Shown piece after piece: positions 32,006-41,453 of a stretch of DNA of 59,356 nucleotides. The notes below the pieces were generated by a model, which was given only the letters and a program-made list of their open reading frames with translations, was not told the DNA's origin and made no database searches. The DNA comes from an uncultured bacterium (GTDB taxonomy: Bacteria; Patescibacteriota; Minisyncoccia; Phycocordibacterales; PALSA-1337): the NCBI GenBank assembly GCA_903839725.1, contig CAIMDG010000001.1, forward strand, positions 299,315 through 358,670. Direction: 5' to 3'. The position numbers were made by a program, and so were the translations under genes. The first letter of the stretch is position 1. Each line of letters begins with the position of its first letter.

Positions 32006-34699
32006 TTATTTCTGCCCCACCATATCTGGAATCACTACAGGACTTTGGCCTTTTCTTTTCTTTTTACCTTCAGTTTTTTTGACGTCGAATGAAAACTTCT
32101 CATTCTTGTAATCTACAGATATACCACCACCTTTAATAACTTCTTGAGAAATAAGAAGGTTGGCAACTGGTGTAAGGATTTTATTCTGGATCAAACGCTT
32201 GAGTGGACGTGCACCGTACTGAGGATTGTACCCTTCTTTTGAAAGGTATTCATAAACTGCAGACGTAACTGAAAGTTCAATGCCCTTGTCTGCAAGACGC
32301 TTCACAACCTGTTCAACTTGAATCTTCACAATATCCGCAATTGCTTCAGGTGTGAGAATATCAAAGATGATGATATCATCGATGCGATTCAAGAATTCTG
32401 GACGGAAATATTCCTTGAGAGATGAATTGATCTTATTCTTAGCCTCCTCATAGTTTGCCTTATCATTATTTTCAGCAGCTTTAGCGAAACCAAGTTTCTC
32501 CATACGCTCAATGTGTTGAGCACCAATATTCGAAGTCATAATAATGACTGAGTTTCGGAAATTCACGGTACGTCCTTTCGAATCCGTGAGACGGCCATTG
32601 TCGAGCACTTGAAGGAGTATGTTAAATACCTCTGGATGAGCTTTTTCGATCTCATCAAGCAAAATAACAGAATATGGACGATGACGAACGATCTCGGTAA
32701 GTCCTCCACTTTCATCATGACCAACATATCCCGGAGGAGCACCGATCAACTTGGAAACTGAATGCTTCTCCATGAATTCAGACATGTCGATACGTACCAA
32801 TGCTTTTTCATCATTGAATAAGAATTCAGCAAGACCCTTGGTGAGTTCTGTTTTACCAACACCAGTAGGTCCCAAGAATATGAACGAACCAATAGGACGA
32901 TTTGGATCGGCAATACCAGCACGTGAACGACGTATCGTATCTGCAATCTTGGTTACTGCTTGATCCTGACCAACGATACGCTTCTTGAGCTCTTCTTCCA
33001 TACGAGTGAGCTTGATTGCTTCTGATTCGAGCATGCGTGAGACAGGTATACCAGTCCAACGTCCGACAACTGCTGCAATATCTTCAGCATTGATCTCTTC
33101 CTTCAAGATACGACGTGATGACTGAAGTTTCTTCAAGCGCTTACTCTTTTGTTCCAATTCTTTTTGAAGTTCAGGAATCTTGCCATAACGTATTTCCGCT
33201 GCCTTGGTGAGATCGGCGCGAGATTCTGCGGCTTCAGCTTCGATGCGTAGTGACTCGAGCTCTTTCTTGATAGATTTGATACTCGTAATAGTCTCTTTCT
33301 CATTTTTCCACTTGAGTTCGAGTTCTGATGTTCCCTCTTTCAAATCGGCAATTTCACTTTCTATTTTTGCCATGCGAGCTTTTGATTCTTTGCTTGTTTC
33401 TTTTTTCAACGCTTCACGCTCTATTTCGAGACGCATAATTTTGCGTCGTGTTTCCTCGAGCTCTGGAGGCATATTTTCGAGAGACAAACGGAGTGATGAG
33501 GCTGCTTCATCAATAAGATCAACCACTTTATCAGGCAAGAATCGATCGGTGATATAACGACTTGAAAGACTCACTGCTGCAACGATAGCATCATCAGTGA
33601 TGTGAACACCGTGGAATAATTCGTATTTTTCTTTGAGGCCACGGAGAATAGCAACTGCATCTTCTTGTGATGGTTCATTCACGAAAATAGGCTGGAAGCG
33701 ACGTGTGAGAGCGGCATCCTTCTCAATATGCTTTTGATATTCCTTGAGCGTTGTAGCACCGATAGCACGAAGCTCACCGCGTGCTAGAGCCGGTTTCAAC
33801 ATATTTGAGGCGTCCATAGAACCTTCAGAAGCACCAGCACCAACGATAGTGTGCATTTCATCAATAAACAAAATAATCTTGCCATCTGACTTCTCGACTT
33901 CTTTCAAAATATTTTTGAGGCGCTCTTCGAATTCACCGCGATACTTTGTACCAGCAATAAGTGAACCAAGGTCGAGTGACACAAGTTCCTTATCTTTCAA
34001 TGATTCAGGCACATCACCTTGCGACATGCGCAATGCCAATCCTTCAACGATAGCGGTCTTACCAACACCAGACTCACCTATCAATATAGGGTTATTCTTG
34101 GTGCGACGTGACAAGATCTGAATGATACGCATGATTTCTGCGTCACGACCAATCACTGGATCAAGTTTGTTTTCCTTTGCAAGTTTGGTGAGTGAACGAG
34201 CATATTTGAAAAGTGTACGAAGCTTTTTTGGTTCACCATCTTTCAAATGAGGATTTACTTTGATTTCCTCTACGATCTTGATAACTGAATCACGATCTAT
34301 TTTGAAACGTCCGAGAATGTCGCGAGCGAGTGATGGTACATCAAAAATAGACAAGAAAAGATGTTCTGTTGAAATAAATTCATCTTTCATTTTTGTTGCA
34401 ACATGTAATGAATTGTCGAGTGTCTGTGCCAAATCTGGAGTGAGATATATCTGATATGAAGGTGAAAGTACATTTGAACCTTCAGGTGCTTCGATACTTT
34501 CGAGCACTACGTCGGTAAGCATCGGTGTATCGATCTCCATACGATCGAGAATAGAAGTAACCATACTCTCTTCTTGTAAAATAAGAGCGCATAAGAGGTG
34601 AACTGGATTGACGTGATTTTGACCACGCTCAATAGCGAGTTCATGGGCTCTTTTCAAGGCTTCTCGGGATTTTGTGGTTAGTTTGCTGAGTGGAGGCAT
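32006..34699 (-). CDS. clpB: ClpB/ClpC-type AAA+ disaggregase
   Basis: This 897-residue Hsp100 protein has an N-terminal Clp repeat domain (about 5-150), AAA-1 with Walker A GESGVGKT (208-215), a long coiled-coil middle domain (about 410-540, the [15 protein letters not shown] region), AAA-2 with GPTGVGKT (about 609-616), and the C-terminal small domain ([14 protein letters not shown]). The full-length middle coiled coil points to ClpB. No ClpP-binding loop was picked out. It ends with a charged tail. It should rescue aggregated proteins. A large palindrome lies upstream of its start. Confidence 0.92.
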   Translation of the reverse strand: MPPLSKLTTKSREALKRAHELAIERGQNHVNPVHLLCALILQEESMVTSILDRMEIDTPMLTDVVLESIEAPEGSNVLSPSYQIYLTPDLAQTLDNSLHVATKMKDEFISTEHLFLSIFDVPSLARDILGRFKIDRDSVIKIVEEIKVNPHLKDGEPKKLRTLFKYARSLTKLAKENKLDPVIGRDAEIMRIIQILSRRTKNNPILIGESGVGKTAIVEGLALRMSQGDVPESLKDKELVSLDLGSLIAGTKYRGEFEERLKNILKEVEKSDGKIILFIDEMHTIVGAGASEGSMDASNMLKPALARGELRAIGATTLKEYQKHIEKDAALTRRFQPIFVNEPSQEDAVAILRGLKEKYELFHGVHITDDAIVAAVSLSSRYITDRFLPDKVVDLIDEAASSLRLSLENMPPELEETRRKIMRLEIEREALKKETSKESKARMAKIESEIADLKEGTSELELKWKNEKETITSIKSIKKELESLRIEAEAAESRADLTKAAEIRYGKIPELQKELEQKSKRLKKLQSSRRILKEEINAEDIAAVVGRWTGIPVSRMLESEAIKLTRMEEELKKRIVGQDQAVTKIADTIRRSRAGIADPNRPIGSFIFLGPTGVGKTELTKGLAEFLFNDEKALVRIDMSEFMEKHSVSKLIGAPPGYVGHDESGGLTEIVRHRPYSVILLDEIEKAHPEVFNILLQVLDNGRLTDSKGRTVNFRNSVIIMTSNIGAQHIERMEKLGFAKAAENNDKANYEEAKNKINSSLKEYFRPEFLNRIDDIIIFDILTPEAIADIVKIQVEQVVKRLADKGIELSVTSAVYEYLSKEGYNPQYGARPLKRLIQNKILTPVANLLISQEVIKGGGISVDYKNEKFSFDVKKTEGKKKRKGQSPVVIPDMVGQK

Positions 34700-34743
34700 A
34701 AAAATATCATAATACTAAATATACATATAGTCAATTCACAGAA

Positions 34744-34866
34744 GTAGACCCTACAACATTGCCCGACGAAACATCGGTGACGAACGTATATAAGTGCCTG
34801 AAGCATAGTATTAAAAGACGAAATCCCGCTGGGAATTGTTTCGTCGGGCAATGTTGTAGGGACTAC
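34744..34866. repeat. Long inverted repeat upstream of clpB
   Basis: 30-nt arms at 34744-34773 and 34837-34866 match with one mismatch (GTAGACCC against GTAGTCCC); 63-nt centre. It lies between clpB and the protease-like gene. It shares no sequence with the palindromes at 12.7 and 55.1 kb but has the same size and plan. Confidence 0.8.
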
Positions 34867-34908
34867 TTTTACTGTTTGTAATTACTAGCAAATGACATAC
34901 TCTCTCAA

Positions 34909-35697
34909 TTAAATATCTGCTGGTACAGCAGCCTTCAGTATAGTTACTGGATAGAATTGAGCATCACCTGTTGATGATCCGAGCGAAAGATACATACCGA
35001 CAACTTCCCCACTTGGATCAAATAGTGGGCTACCAGGAATAACCTTGTTCTTTTCTATGTTTGTTCCGATAGTAGCAGAGAGTGCGCTTACTGGAGTTGA
35101 AGTTGCAGGAATTATAGACAGAGTAACAATACCTTGTGACACTGTTTGAACAGGATTCATCGAAAGTGACAAAATTGTTTGCCCAAGCTTCACGTCCGAA
35201 CTAAATGTGATTGGAAGAAATGAAAATAGCGCAGGATTTGAAGTTTCAGGTCTCAAGAAAATAACACCATTTTGCGGTTGTCTTGAGATGACAGCGAACA
35301 TAATTTGGGTTCCATCAGGCATAGTTCCGAGTACTTCATCTCCAATCTTCAATAGTAATGAGGCATCAGTCATAAGTGTTCCATTTTTTGTAACAGTGAG
35401 GCCTAGACCAATGGTTGTATTAGGACTAAATTTTTGAGCCAATGGAATAACACTTGAAGAAACAGAACCAACAGCATTCGCAATCTGATCCTCAAATTTG
35501 ATGGCAACTGTACCAAAATTTGCTGATGGTGAACCGGCAACTTGAATAGTTTTTTCAATAACTTGATTGATCGTTTGTACGACCCCCTGCGGAGCCTGAC
35601 TCATGAGAGAGACAGTAAAAATACCTGTTGCAAGTGATGTGACAAAAGAAACAAGGAGTGCAAGAAGGATAAGTTGTTGTTTTGAAAGATGATCCAT
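34909..35697 (-). CDS. Trypsin-like (S1C/DegP-type) protease fold protein, active site not intact
   Basis: This 262-residue protein has an N-terminal membrane helix (about 9-32), a coiled stretch, and a chymotrypsin-like beta-barrel: IGLGLTVTKNGTLMTDASLL (core GLGLTVTKNG, near 97) and GSPLFDPSGEVVGMYL (near 217) correspond to the DegP strand before the His and the GNSGGPLF...GEVVG loop. The His is missing from the TDASLL loop (normally TNxHV) and the catalytic GNSGG is reduced to PGS. It is probably a non-catalytic relative acting outside the membrane. No PDZ domain follows. Confidence 0.6.
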   Translation of the reverse strand: MDHLSKQQLILLALLVSFVTSLATGIFTVSLMSQAPQGVVQTINQVIEKTIQVAGSPSANFGTVAIKFEDQIANAVGSVSSSVIPLAQKFSPNTTIGLGLTVTKNGTLMTDASLLLKIGDEVLGTMPDGTQIMFAVISRQPQNGVIFLRPETSNPALFSFLPITFSSDVKLGQTILSLSMNPVQTVSQGIVTLSIIPATSTPVSALSATIGTNIEKNKVIPGSPLFDPSGEVVGMYLSLGSSTGDAQFYPVTILKAAVPADI

Positions 35698-35767
35698 GGA
35701 ATAAGTTTACAGTTAAATGTTAGAAATGAAAAGGATAATGTGATATCGTATTACAAGACAACATCAT

Positions 35768-35935
35768 ATGAAAACACCATTAGTAAAAATATTCTGGGCT
35801 GCTGGTAAATTAAACCCACAAAGAATCGCAGTGAGAAAAAGAATACTCAAAGCACTTCGTGCTGAACAACGAGCGATACGATCGACCTCACACTCAATTT
35901 TCAACTTACCAATCAAACATGTTTTGGCTACGTGA
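35768..35935 (+). CDS. Small basic protein, 55 aa
   Basis: This ORF lies in an otherwise empty gap and is followed 17 nt later by an intrinsic terminator, which supports it. The product starts MKTPLVKIFWAAGKL and has KRILKALRAEQRAIRS, a strongly basic helix. No family is recognised. No Shine-Dalgarno sequence is seen before the ATG. It could be a small ribosome- or DNA-associated protein or an antimicrobial-like peptide; nothing in the sequence decides this. Confidence 0.45.
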   Translation: MKTPLVKIFWAAGKLNPQRIAVRKRILKALRAEQRAIRSTSHSIFNLPIKHVLAT

Positions 35936-35952
35936 TACCAATCACACTATTG

Positions 35953-35978
35953 AACGGATGATATTTCATCCGTTTTTC
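35953..35978 (+). terminator. Terminator after the 55-aa ORF
   Basis: AACGGATGA-TAT-TTCATCCGTT followed by TTTCATTT. Confidence 0.8.
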
Positions 35979-36011
35979 ATTTATAACTGCGACTGTCAAA
36001 TCTATACAAGA

Positions 36012-36971
36012 CTAAAACTCTGACAATCTCGATTGGGTCCCCTGTAAAATTGATAGAAATTTCTGTTTGTTATTATTTGTATCAGGCAACGCTGAAACTT
36101 CTTGAATAGCTGATTCGAGAGCTTGTAAAGCATTATTTCTGGCAATGTCATATAACTCACGAGCTTTTGGATTGTCAAAAACAGTCTTCAATGTATCAAT
36201 GACCAAATCCCACTTTTCTCTCAGATATCCAGGGGTTGCATCGGTGTGCCATCGTAAGATAAAGCCTTTCCCAGTAAAAGGTCTATGTAATTGAAGTGCT
36301 TCAACTTTACGATATTCACGTAAATACCCTTTTCTCGCATACGAAAGATATGTCTCGAGTATCGTAACAGCTTCTGGCAATACCTCTGTACCTTCATTAA
36401 AGTGAAATAGTCTCTTATATTCATCAATTATCGTAGAAACACTACCCATAAATTCTAATAAACGATCATCATTAGAATCATCCAAATCATAACTATTAAA
36501 TTGGTTGGTAAGCACTACTATAATTTCCCTTAATCCTTCCTTCTGACTTTCCGTAATTGTCTCAGGGTCAAGTGCTTTCAAGTACGCAACAAATCGTGGA
36601 CCATCTTTGAGATTTAATCTCATTTCTGAACCTGTGTGATCTTCCCCACTTCCTACGAGCACCCAATTTGCATCTATTGGTTGAAATTCTAAACCAATAG
36701 TATCGAGTAATGCGCTCGATTGTGTTTTCATATCACTAAACGTCAGCAACTGCTCAGCCGCTTGATCATTCGTAGCACTTGTTTCTGTATCTGAATTAGA
36801 TGTATGAGATTCTTCATTTTGCTGAGATTTCAATGAAGATAGAATTATACGTGCCAATGTTTTACCCATGCCAAATTGTTCATTATAATTTTTCAAAAGT
36901 GATACAACTTCAGAAGTATCAATCCCCGTTAAGTTTATCAGCTCTTGTTTATATATTTTTTCTGAATCCAT
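36012..36971 (-). CDS. Hypothetical protein co-transcribed with smc
   Basis: This 319-residue, acidic and largely helical protein has no motif I recognise. A Ser/Thr/Asn-rich linker (about 48-70) separates a short N-terminal helical part (ELINLTGIDTSEVVSLLKNY) from the main domain. Its ATG is 4 nt after the smc stop, so the two are translationally linked. A kleisin-like or other SMC-partner role is possible from position only; no winged-helix motif of ScpA or ScpB was seen. Confidence 0.6.
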   Translation of the reverse strand: MDSEKIYKQELINLTGIDTSEVVSLLKNYNEQFGMGKTLARIILSSLKSQQNEESHTSNSDTETSATNDQAAEQLLTFSDMKTQSSALLDTIGLEFQPIDANWVLVGSGEDHTGSEMRLNLKDGPRFVAYLKALDPETITESQKEGLREIIVVLTNQFNSYDLDDSNDDRLLEFMGSVSTIIDEYKRLFHFNEGTEVLPEAVTILETYLSYARKGYLREYRKVEALQLHRPFTGKGFILRWHTDATPGYLREKWDLVIDTLKTVFDNPKARELYDIARNNALQALESAIQEVSALPDTNNNKQKFLSILQGTQSRLSEF

Positions 36972-36975
36972 AGTA

Positions 36976-39258
36976 TTATTTCGCTACTCTTACCGCTTCA
37001 TCAAATTGAATAGAAAGTAGCTTTGACGCACCATCAGATCCCATTGTCACACCATAGAGGACTCCGGCACGTGACATCGTTTCGCGATTGTGAGTAATGA
37101 GGATGAGCTGAGAATGAGCAGCCAAACTTTCGATCATGTCACCATACTTCTTTGAGTTTGCTTCATCGAGTGCCGCATCAGTTTCATCGAGAATAATAAA
37201 TGGTGGTGGATTGACTTGAGAAATTGCAAAAAGAAGTGCGATAGAGGTAAGTGCACGTTCGCCACCAGATAGCATCATCAATCCTTTTACTTTTTTACGA
37301 GGAAGACTTACATTCACGTCGAGCCCTTCAGGGGTTTGTTCTTGTGATTCATTTGCGTCATTCGCGCCCATTCGCGTATTGGCATCGAATTCTCCTGACA
37401 ATGCATCACCAAGATCCTCGAGATCAGACTTCTTTTTACGCTTTACCTCTCTAACTACAGTAAGTTCGGCAGTTCCTCCACCAAACATAAGTGCAAAGAA
37501 TTTTTTGAATTCCGTATTAATCTTCAAAATACCAGTCTTGAATTCAACATCAATACGAACATCAAGATCAGCGATAAGTTGCTTGAGCTCGGTTTTTGCT
37601 TTTTCCAAATCTTCAAGTTCACGTGCCAAGAATGTGTCACGTTCTTCTGTCTCTCTAAATTCTTTCATAACTTCAGACCCACCCAAACCTCCAGAATCTT
37701 CAAGGCGAATCTTTATCTTTTCAATCTGATGACGACGATCTTCTTGAGCTGCTCGAGGCTCAGTCTCGACATGCCCACTCATCTTTTCATACGTTACTGC
37801 ATCACGACCGAGGGTAATTCCTGCTTCACCCAATTCCCTCTTAAGCAATTCTTCATCACGAATAACAATATCTAGTTTTGCACTGAGGTCAGAGATGACG
37901 TGACGCACTTCATTTTGTCGTGCAATAACACGAAATACTTCTTTTTCTGCATCACGATTTGTATCTTTTTCTTTTTCAATAGCTTGCTTGAGTTCATTGT
38001 ACTCACGAGATATATGAGATTCTGTTTCAGATATCTGTTTGAGTTTTGATTCAAGACCATGACGTTGACTCTCAAGAGCATGAATTTCATGTTCAGACTC
38101 AGCGATCAGGGCGGAGTCAGTGATAGAGCGATGTCGTGTCACAAAACTCTTTAGAGTAGCCACAACTTCACTGAACAATTTCTTGGCATCCTCAATAGAC
38201 TTGAATGATTCAATACTACTGATAACTTCCTCAACATCTTTCAAATAGACTGTTTTAAATTCATCCTTCTTTTGTTTCTCTTTTTCTTTTTCGATAGTAC
38301 GCTTGTTTGCAGAAATCTCACCTTCGAGACGACCGAGTTCGCGCATGATGGTATCTTTTTCTGAACGTGCTGTTGCCAACTTGTGTTCAAGCGCAATAAC
38401 TTCATCACTCTTCTTATCTTTATTCTTTGACGCAGTCAGTATTTCTTTTGCTTGAATGAGGAGATGATCCAGTTCAGCCAATTCTTTTTTGGGTCCCGTT
38501 AATTCATGGCTATATGTTTCTTTATTGGTCTGCACATACCATTCTTCACGAGCAAAATACTGCTTGTACAGTGTAGTAAGTTCACGACGTAGTTCTTCAG
38601 CCTTTTCGATCTTCTCAACTTGTTTCTTCAAGAAACGAATATGCGGAGCGATCTCACGTCGAAGTGATGCGACGCGTTCCATGTTTTCTTCAGTCTTCTC
38701 GAGCTTACGAATACTCTCCAGCTTTTTCCATTGATATATTTTGAGACCGAGTGCATCTTCGATCATTTCGCGACGCTCACGAATAGATGCTGACAAAATA
38801 CGATCTGCTTCACCTTGGGAAATGATGTGATGACCAGTTGCGCCAATATGAGCTGTTGCGAGAAGTTCAGTAATGTCTTTCAAGCGCACGGCAGTTCCAT
38901 TCAAGAGATATTCATTTGTATTGTCGCGATGCACGACACGCTCGAGTGTCACTTCATCAAAATCAATTCCTGCAAAAATACGACGAGTATTGTCGAATAC
39001 CAGTTTTGCTGATGCACGGTTTGCTCGACTGCTACCAGTCGATGCGTCACCGCCACCATTCCAGATCATATCTTCACCACGCTTTCCACGAAGTGACTTG
39101 ATGGATTGTTCTCCGAGCACAAAACGAAATGCTTCTGCGGTGTTGGACTTTCCAGAACCATTCGGACCAACGATGCCCGTAATCGGTGAATTAAAATGAA
39201 GCGTCGCTTTCTTGGCGAACGATTTGAAACCGGTAAGCTCGAGGCTCTTCAAATACAT
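36976..39258 (-). CDS. smc: SMC-like chromosome ATPase lacking a hinge domain
   Basis: The ATG at 39258 (MYLKSLELTGF) gives 760 residues. The N-terminal head has FKSFAKKATL and Walker A GPNGSGKSN (about 31-39); the C-terminal head has the signature LSGGERALTS and Walker B PFIILDETDAALDE, all intact. Between them are only about 450 residues, nearly all coiled coil, and no globular hinge with its glycine pairs; normal SMC has about 1,150 residues. GANDAN-containing residues 625-637 (DANTRMGANDANE) come from the repeat also found in topA. It probably still binds DNA through the head and dimerises otherwise. Confidence 0.85.
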   Translation of the reverse strand: MYLKSLELTGFKSFAKKATLHFNSPITGIVGPNGSGKSNTAEAFRFVLGEQSIKSLRGKRGEDMIWNGGGDASTGSSRANRASAKLVFDNTRRIFAGIDFDEVTLERVVHRDNTNEYLLNGTAVRLKDITELLATAHIGATGHHIISQGEADRILSASIRERREMIEDALGLKIYQWKKLESIRKLEKTEENMERVASLRREIAPHIRFLKKQVEKIEKAEELRRELTTLYKQYFAREEWYVQTNKETYSHELTGPKKELAELDHLLIQAKEILTASKNKDKKSDEVIALEHKLATARSEKDTIMRELGRLEGEISANKRTIEKEKEKQKKDEFKTVYLKDVEEVISSIESFKSIEDAKKLFSEVVATLKSFVTRHRSITDSALIAESEHEIHALESQRHGLESKLKQISETESHISREYNELKQAIEKEKDTNRDAEKEVFRVIARQNEVRHVISDLSAKLDIVIRDEELLKRELGEAGITLGRDAVTYEKMSGHVETEPRAAQEDRRHQIEKIKIRLEDSGGLGGSEVMKEFRETEERDTFLARELEDLEKAKTELKQLIADLDVRIDVEFKTGILKINTEFKKFFALMFGGGTAELTVVREVKRKKKSDLEDLGDALSGEFDANTRMGANDANESQEQTPEGLDVNVSLPRKKVKGLMMLSGGERALTSIALLFAISQVNPPPFIILDETDAALDEANSKKYGDMIESLAAHSQLILITHNRETMSRAGVLYGVTMGSDGASKLLSIQFDEAVRVAK
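37349..37386 (-). repeat. In-frame half copy of the GATGCAAATACGC repeat inside smc
   Basis: On the minus strand GATGCCAATACGCGAATGGG is followed by CGCGAATGACGCAAATGA, encoding DANTRMGANDANE. It aligns to the topA copy base for base with few differences. Confidence 0.8.
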
Positions 39259-39276
39259 GGGGATATTATAGCAATA

Positions 39277-39333
39277 AAACCCGAAATCCTGAATCCTCAT
39301 TTCAGCAGAAAGAGAATTCAGGATTTCGGGTTT
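39277..39333. terminator. 18-bp perfect stem-loop between rnc and smc
   Basis: AAACCCGAAATCCTGAAT (39277-39294) and its exact inverse (39316-39333) with a 21-nt loop. No long T-run follows in either direction, so it may be a palindromic element or a processing site and not a classical terminator. Confidence 0.55.
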
Positions 39334-39339
39334 CAAACA

Positions 39340-39356
39340 ACAAGGGTAGGCCTTGT
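39340..39356. repeat. CAAGG-CCTAC-CCTTG repeat (copy 3, inverse orientation)
   Basis: ACAAGGGTAGGCCTTGT between the 18-bp stem-loop and the rnc stop. Confidence 0.7.
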
Positions 39357-39365
39357 CGTACTACC

Positions 39366-40064
39366 CTACCACTTTTTGACTTCAAGCGCCTTCTCAGCAG
39401 CTTTTTGCTCTGCTTCTTGCTTCGAAGGACCACTACCAGTTGCAACCTGTACATCACCCAGAAATACGCCGAGCGTGAACTGTTTGTCATGATCAGGGCC
39501 CACTTCCTTCAAGGTCTTATAACTTGGAGTCACACCAACCTTTTCCTGAGCCTTCTCTTGGAAACGACTCTTGGCATCCAACCATAGTTTCTTCTTAACG
39601 ATTTCTTCGATATCAATCACATTCAGTATGTGCTCTGAAATAAAATTCGCTGCAATACTATACCCTTGATCCATGTACACAGCACCGATGACCGCTTCGA
39701 CGGCATTGGCGAGAAGAACTGAACGTGCACGTCCAACGTCCTTTGCTTCACCTTTCGAAAAGAGCATGTACTCATTTAGATTCATGCGTTCTGCAACTCG
39801 TGCGAGACTCACCGCATTTACAATAGCTGAACGAAAGGCGGTAAGTTCACCTTCTGCTTTCTTGGGGTATTTGCGGAATAGAAAACTGGTAACTACCAAT
39901 TCGAGCACTGCATCTCCGAGGAATTCGAGACGTTCATTATGTTCCATTCCAGAACCACGATTCTCATTCAAATATGAACGATGTGTGCATGCCATACGCA
40001 AAAGTGAGATGTCATTGAAGCTGACACCGATATGTTCTGCCATTGATTCAAAATCTATTTTCAT
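39366..40064 (-). CDS. rnc: Ribonuclease III
   Basis: This 232-residue enzyme cleaves double-stranded RNA such as pre-rRNA. The catalytic domain has HNERLEFLGDAVLELV (about 41-56, the RNase III signature) and ANAVEAVIGAVYMDQG (about 116-131) with the metal-binding Asp/Glu residues. A C-terminal double-stranded-RNA-binding domain (about 160-230) ends in ATGSGPSKQEAEQKAAEKAL. Length is normal. It is co-directional with smc downstream, an rnc-smc order common in bacteria. The NusB-Nudix gene lies upstream. Confidence 0.96.
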   Translation of the reverse strand: MKIDFESMAEHIGVSFNDISLLRMACTHRSYLNENRGSGMEHNERLEFLGDAVLELVVTSFLFRKYPKKAEGELTAFRSAIVNAVSLARVAERMNLNEYMLFSKGEAKDVGRARSVLLANAVEAVIGAVYMDQGYSIAANFISEHILNVIDIEEIVKKKLWLDAKSRFQEKAQEKVGVTPSYKTLKEVGPDHDKQFTLGVFLGDVQVATGSGPSKQEAEQKAAEKALEVKKW

Positions 40065-40099
40065 GATGGTTATTATTCTATCGTAAGTTTTCTTTGTTT

Positions 40100-40184
40100 G
40101 TCATACCGGCGAAGGCCGGTATCCAGAAGCACATATTTTAAATTACTTTAAGTGACTCTGGATGCCGTCCTTCGACGGCATGAC
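40100..40184. repeat. Interspersed palindromic repeat (GTCATNCCGG family), intergenic
   Basis: Left arm GTCATACCGGCGAAGGCCGG and onward TATCCAGA; right arm TCTGGATGCCGTCCTTCGAC and GGCATGAC. It lies between rnc and the nusB fusion. 85 bp. Confidence 0.85.
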
Positions 40185-40187
40185 ACA

Positions 40188-41093
40188 CTATTTCTTCTCT
40201 TCATGTAATATCGTCACCGCCTTTGTTACAATCGGCAAAATATCATTGTAAAAATTGAGTTCGAGAATATCTCCAAGCTTGAACCACTTCGCATCATCGA
40301 GACCAGGCTTATCAGCGAGTGTGAGATCCCCAAACTTTGCTTCAGCCATATAATAGTGAACCTGTTTGCGAATCTTACCGAGTTCTGGGTCGTTGGCAAT
40401 ATATTCATTCTGTCCAAGATCAGCTTTAATCTTCACGTCCAGACCAATCTCCTCTTTAACCTTATTCACAGTACCTTGCTCTGGCTCTACTCCTTCAGGA
40501 ATTTTTCCCTTGGAAAGAGTCCAGTGACCAAAAACGTCATGCACAAAAGCGAGAAGTATCTCTTCACCATTGTATGCATATACAACTGCTCCACCGAGAT
40601 GCTGAATGAGCATTTGTTCATAGGGAACATCAACTTTCTTTTTCTTGGCAGGAACAGCGTCTTTGCCTGGCTCACCGAGCTCCTTGTAGACTGCACCGAG
40701 CACACCGTTTACGAAGCGACCTGACGTATCTCCGCCAAATGTTTTCGCAAGTTCGATTGATTCATTGATAGCAACTTTTGCAGGAACTTCGGCACGATCA
40801 GCAAAAAGCAATTCATAGAGACCGAGACGGAGAACGTTGCGGTCAACAGGAGAAATTTTGTCGAGAGGCCATTCTGGTGCAGCTTTGACGATGATCTGAT
40901 CAATGTCTTCGCGCTTAGCCAAAATACCCTTGAGTAACGTTTCTATGAATGAAACATCACCAAGTCCTGGAGCAAACTCTTTGGCATTACGAACCACGAT
41001 AGCAGACACTTCTGCATCACTATGCTCGCCACGAAAATCCCATTCAAAAAGAGATTGAAGGACGACGGAACGAGATAAGTGTCTATTTGCCAT
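40188..41093 (-). CDS. nusB: NusB antitermination factor fused to a Nudix domain
   Basis: This 301-residue protein starts with a full NusB domain (about 1-140): LSRSVVLQSLFEWDF, the ISPVDRNVLRLGLYELLF core and AKTFGGDTSGRFVNGVLGAVYKEL (core SGRFVNGVLGAV). A Lys-rich linker (KDAVPAKKKKVDV) leads to a Nudix domain (about 160-300): GAVVYAYNGEEILLAFVHD, then HWTLSKGKIPEGVE and NKVKEEIGL. The Nudix box is imperfect: one extra residue before the first Glu and the RE pair reads NK, so hydrolysis is doubtful. NusB acts with NusE on rRNA transcription; the second domain may sense a nucleotide. Confidence 0.85.
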   Translation of the reverse strand: MANRHLSRSVVLQSLFEWDFRGEHSDAEVSAIVVRNAKEFAPGLGDVSFIETLLKGILAKREDIDQIIVKAAPEWPLDKISPVDRNVLRLGLYELLFADRAEVPAKVAINESIELAKTFGGDTSGRFVNGVLGAVYKELGEPGKDAVPAKKKKVDVPYEQMLIQHLGGAVVYAYNGEEILLAFVHDVFGHWTLSKGKIPEGVEPEQGTVNKVKEEIGLDVKIKADLGQNEYIANDPELGKIRKQVHYYMAEAKFGDLTLADKPGLDDAKWFKLGDILELNFYNDILPIVTKAVTILHEEKK

Positions 41094-41201
41094 AATGTAG
41101 TTAAAGAACGTTTGAGTTAAGAACTAAAGTTAATTTCCAATTTCCAAGCACCAATTTCCAAAAGTATCACCTTCTAGATATTGCGAATTAAAAACTGACA
41201 A

Positions 41202-41411
41202 CTATTTTGCTGTTTTCTTCACAGCCTTTACTGCCTTTGCAGTAATATCAAGGATTTTGCGACCATTGTAGGTTCCGCAATTCATACATACAGCGTGACT
41301 ACGGTGAGCCGCGCCACATTGCTGGCACTTCGAAGTACGCATCGCATCAAGAGCGTGGTGTGAGCGTCTGTTATTTCGGTGCGACTTAGTCGCGCGCATT
41401 CGATTTACCAT
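41202..41411 (-). CDS. rpmF: 50S ribosomal protein L32
   Basis: The start at MVNRMRATKSHRNNRRSHHA gives 69 residues. The basic N-terminus with SHRNNRRSHHAL matches the L32 SxRxxRRSHxAL core, and the zinc ribbon has both pairs, CQQC and CMNC, in KCQQCGAAHRSHAVCMNCG. A Lys/Ala tail follows. An extended ORF start is not used because it runs through the upstream palindromic repeat. Confidence 0.95.
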   Translation of the reverse strand: MVNRMRATKSHRNNRRSHHALDAMRTSKCQQCGAAHRSHAVCMNCGTYNGRKILDITAKAVKAVKKTAK

Positions 41412-41453
41412 AAATAAGAGTATTACACATTCTGATAATTCTTGCAAGAAACA

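Noticed and set aside
39259..39336. Extended SMC start at 39336
   Set aside because: The extra residues are encoded by the 18-bp stem-loop; SMC proteins begin at the MYLKSLELTGF-type motif (39258).
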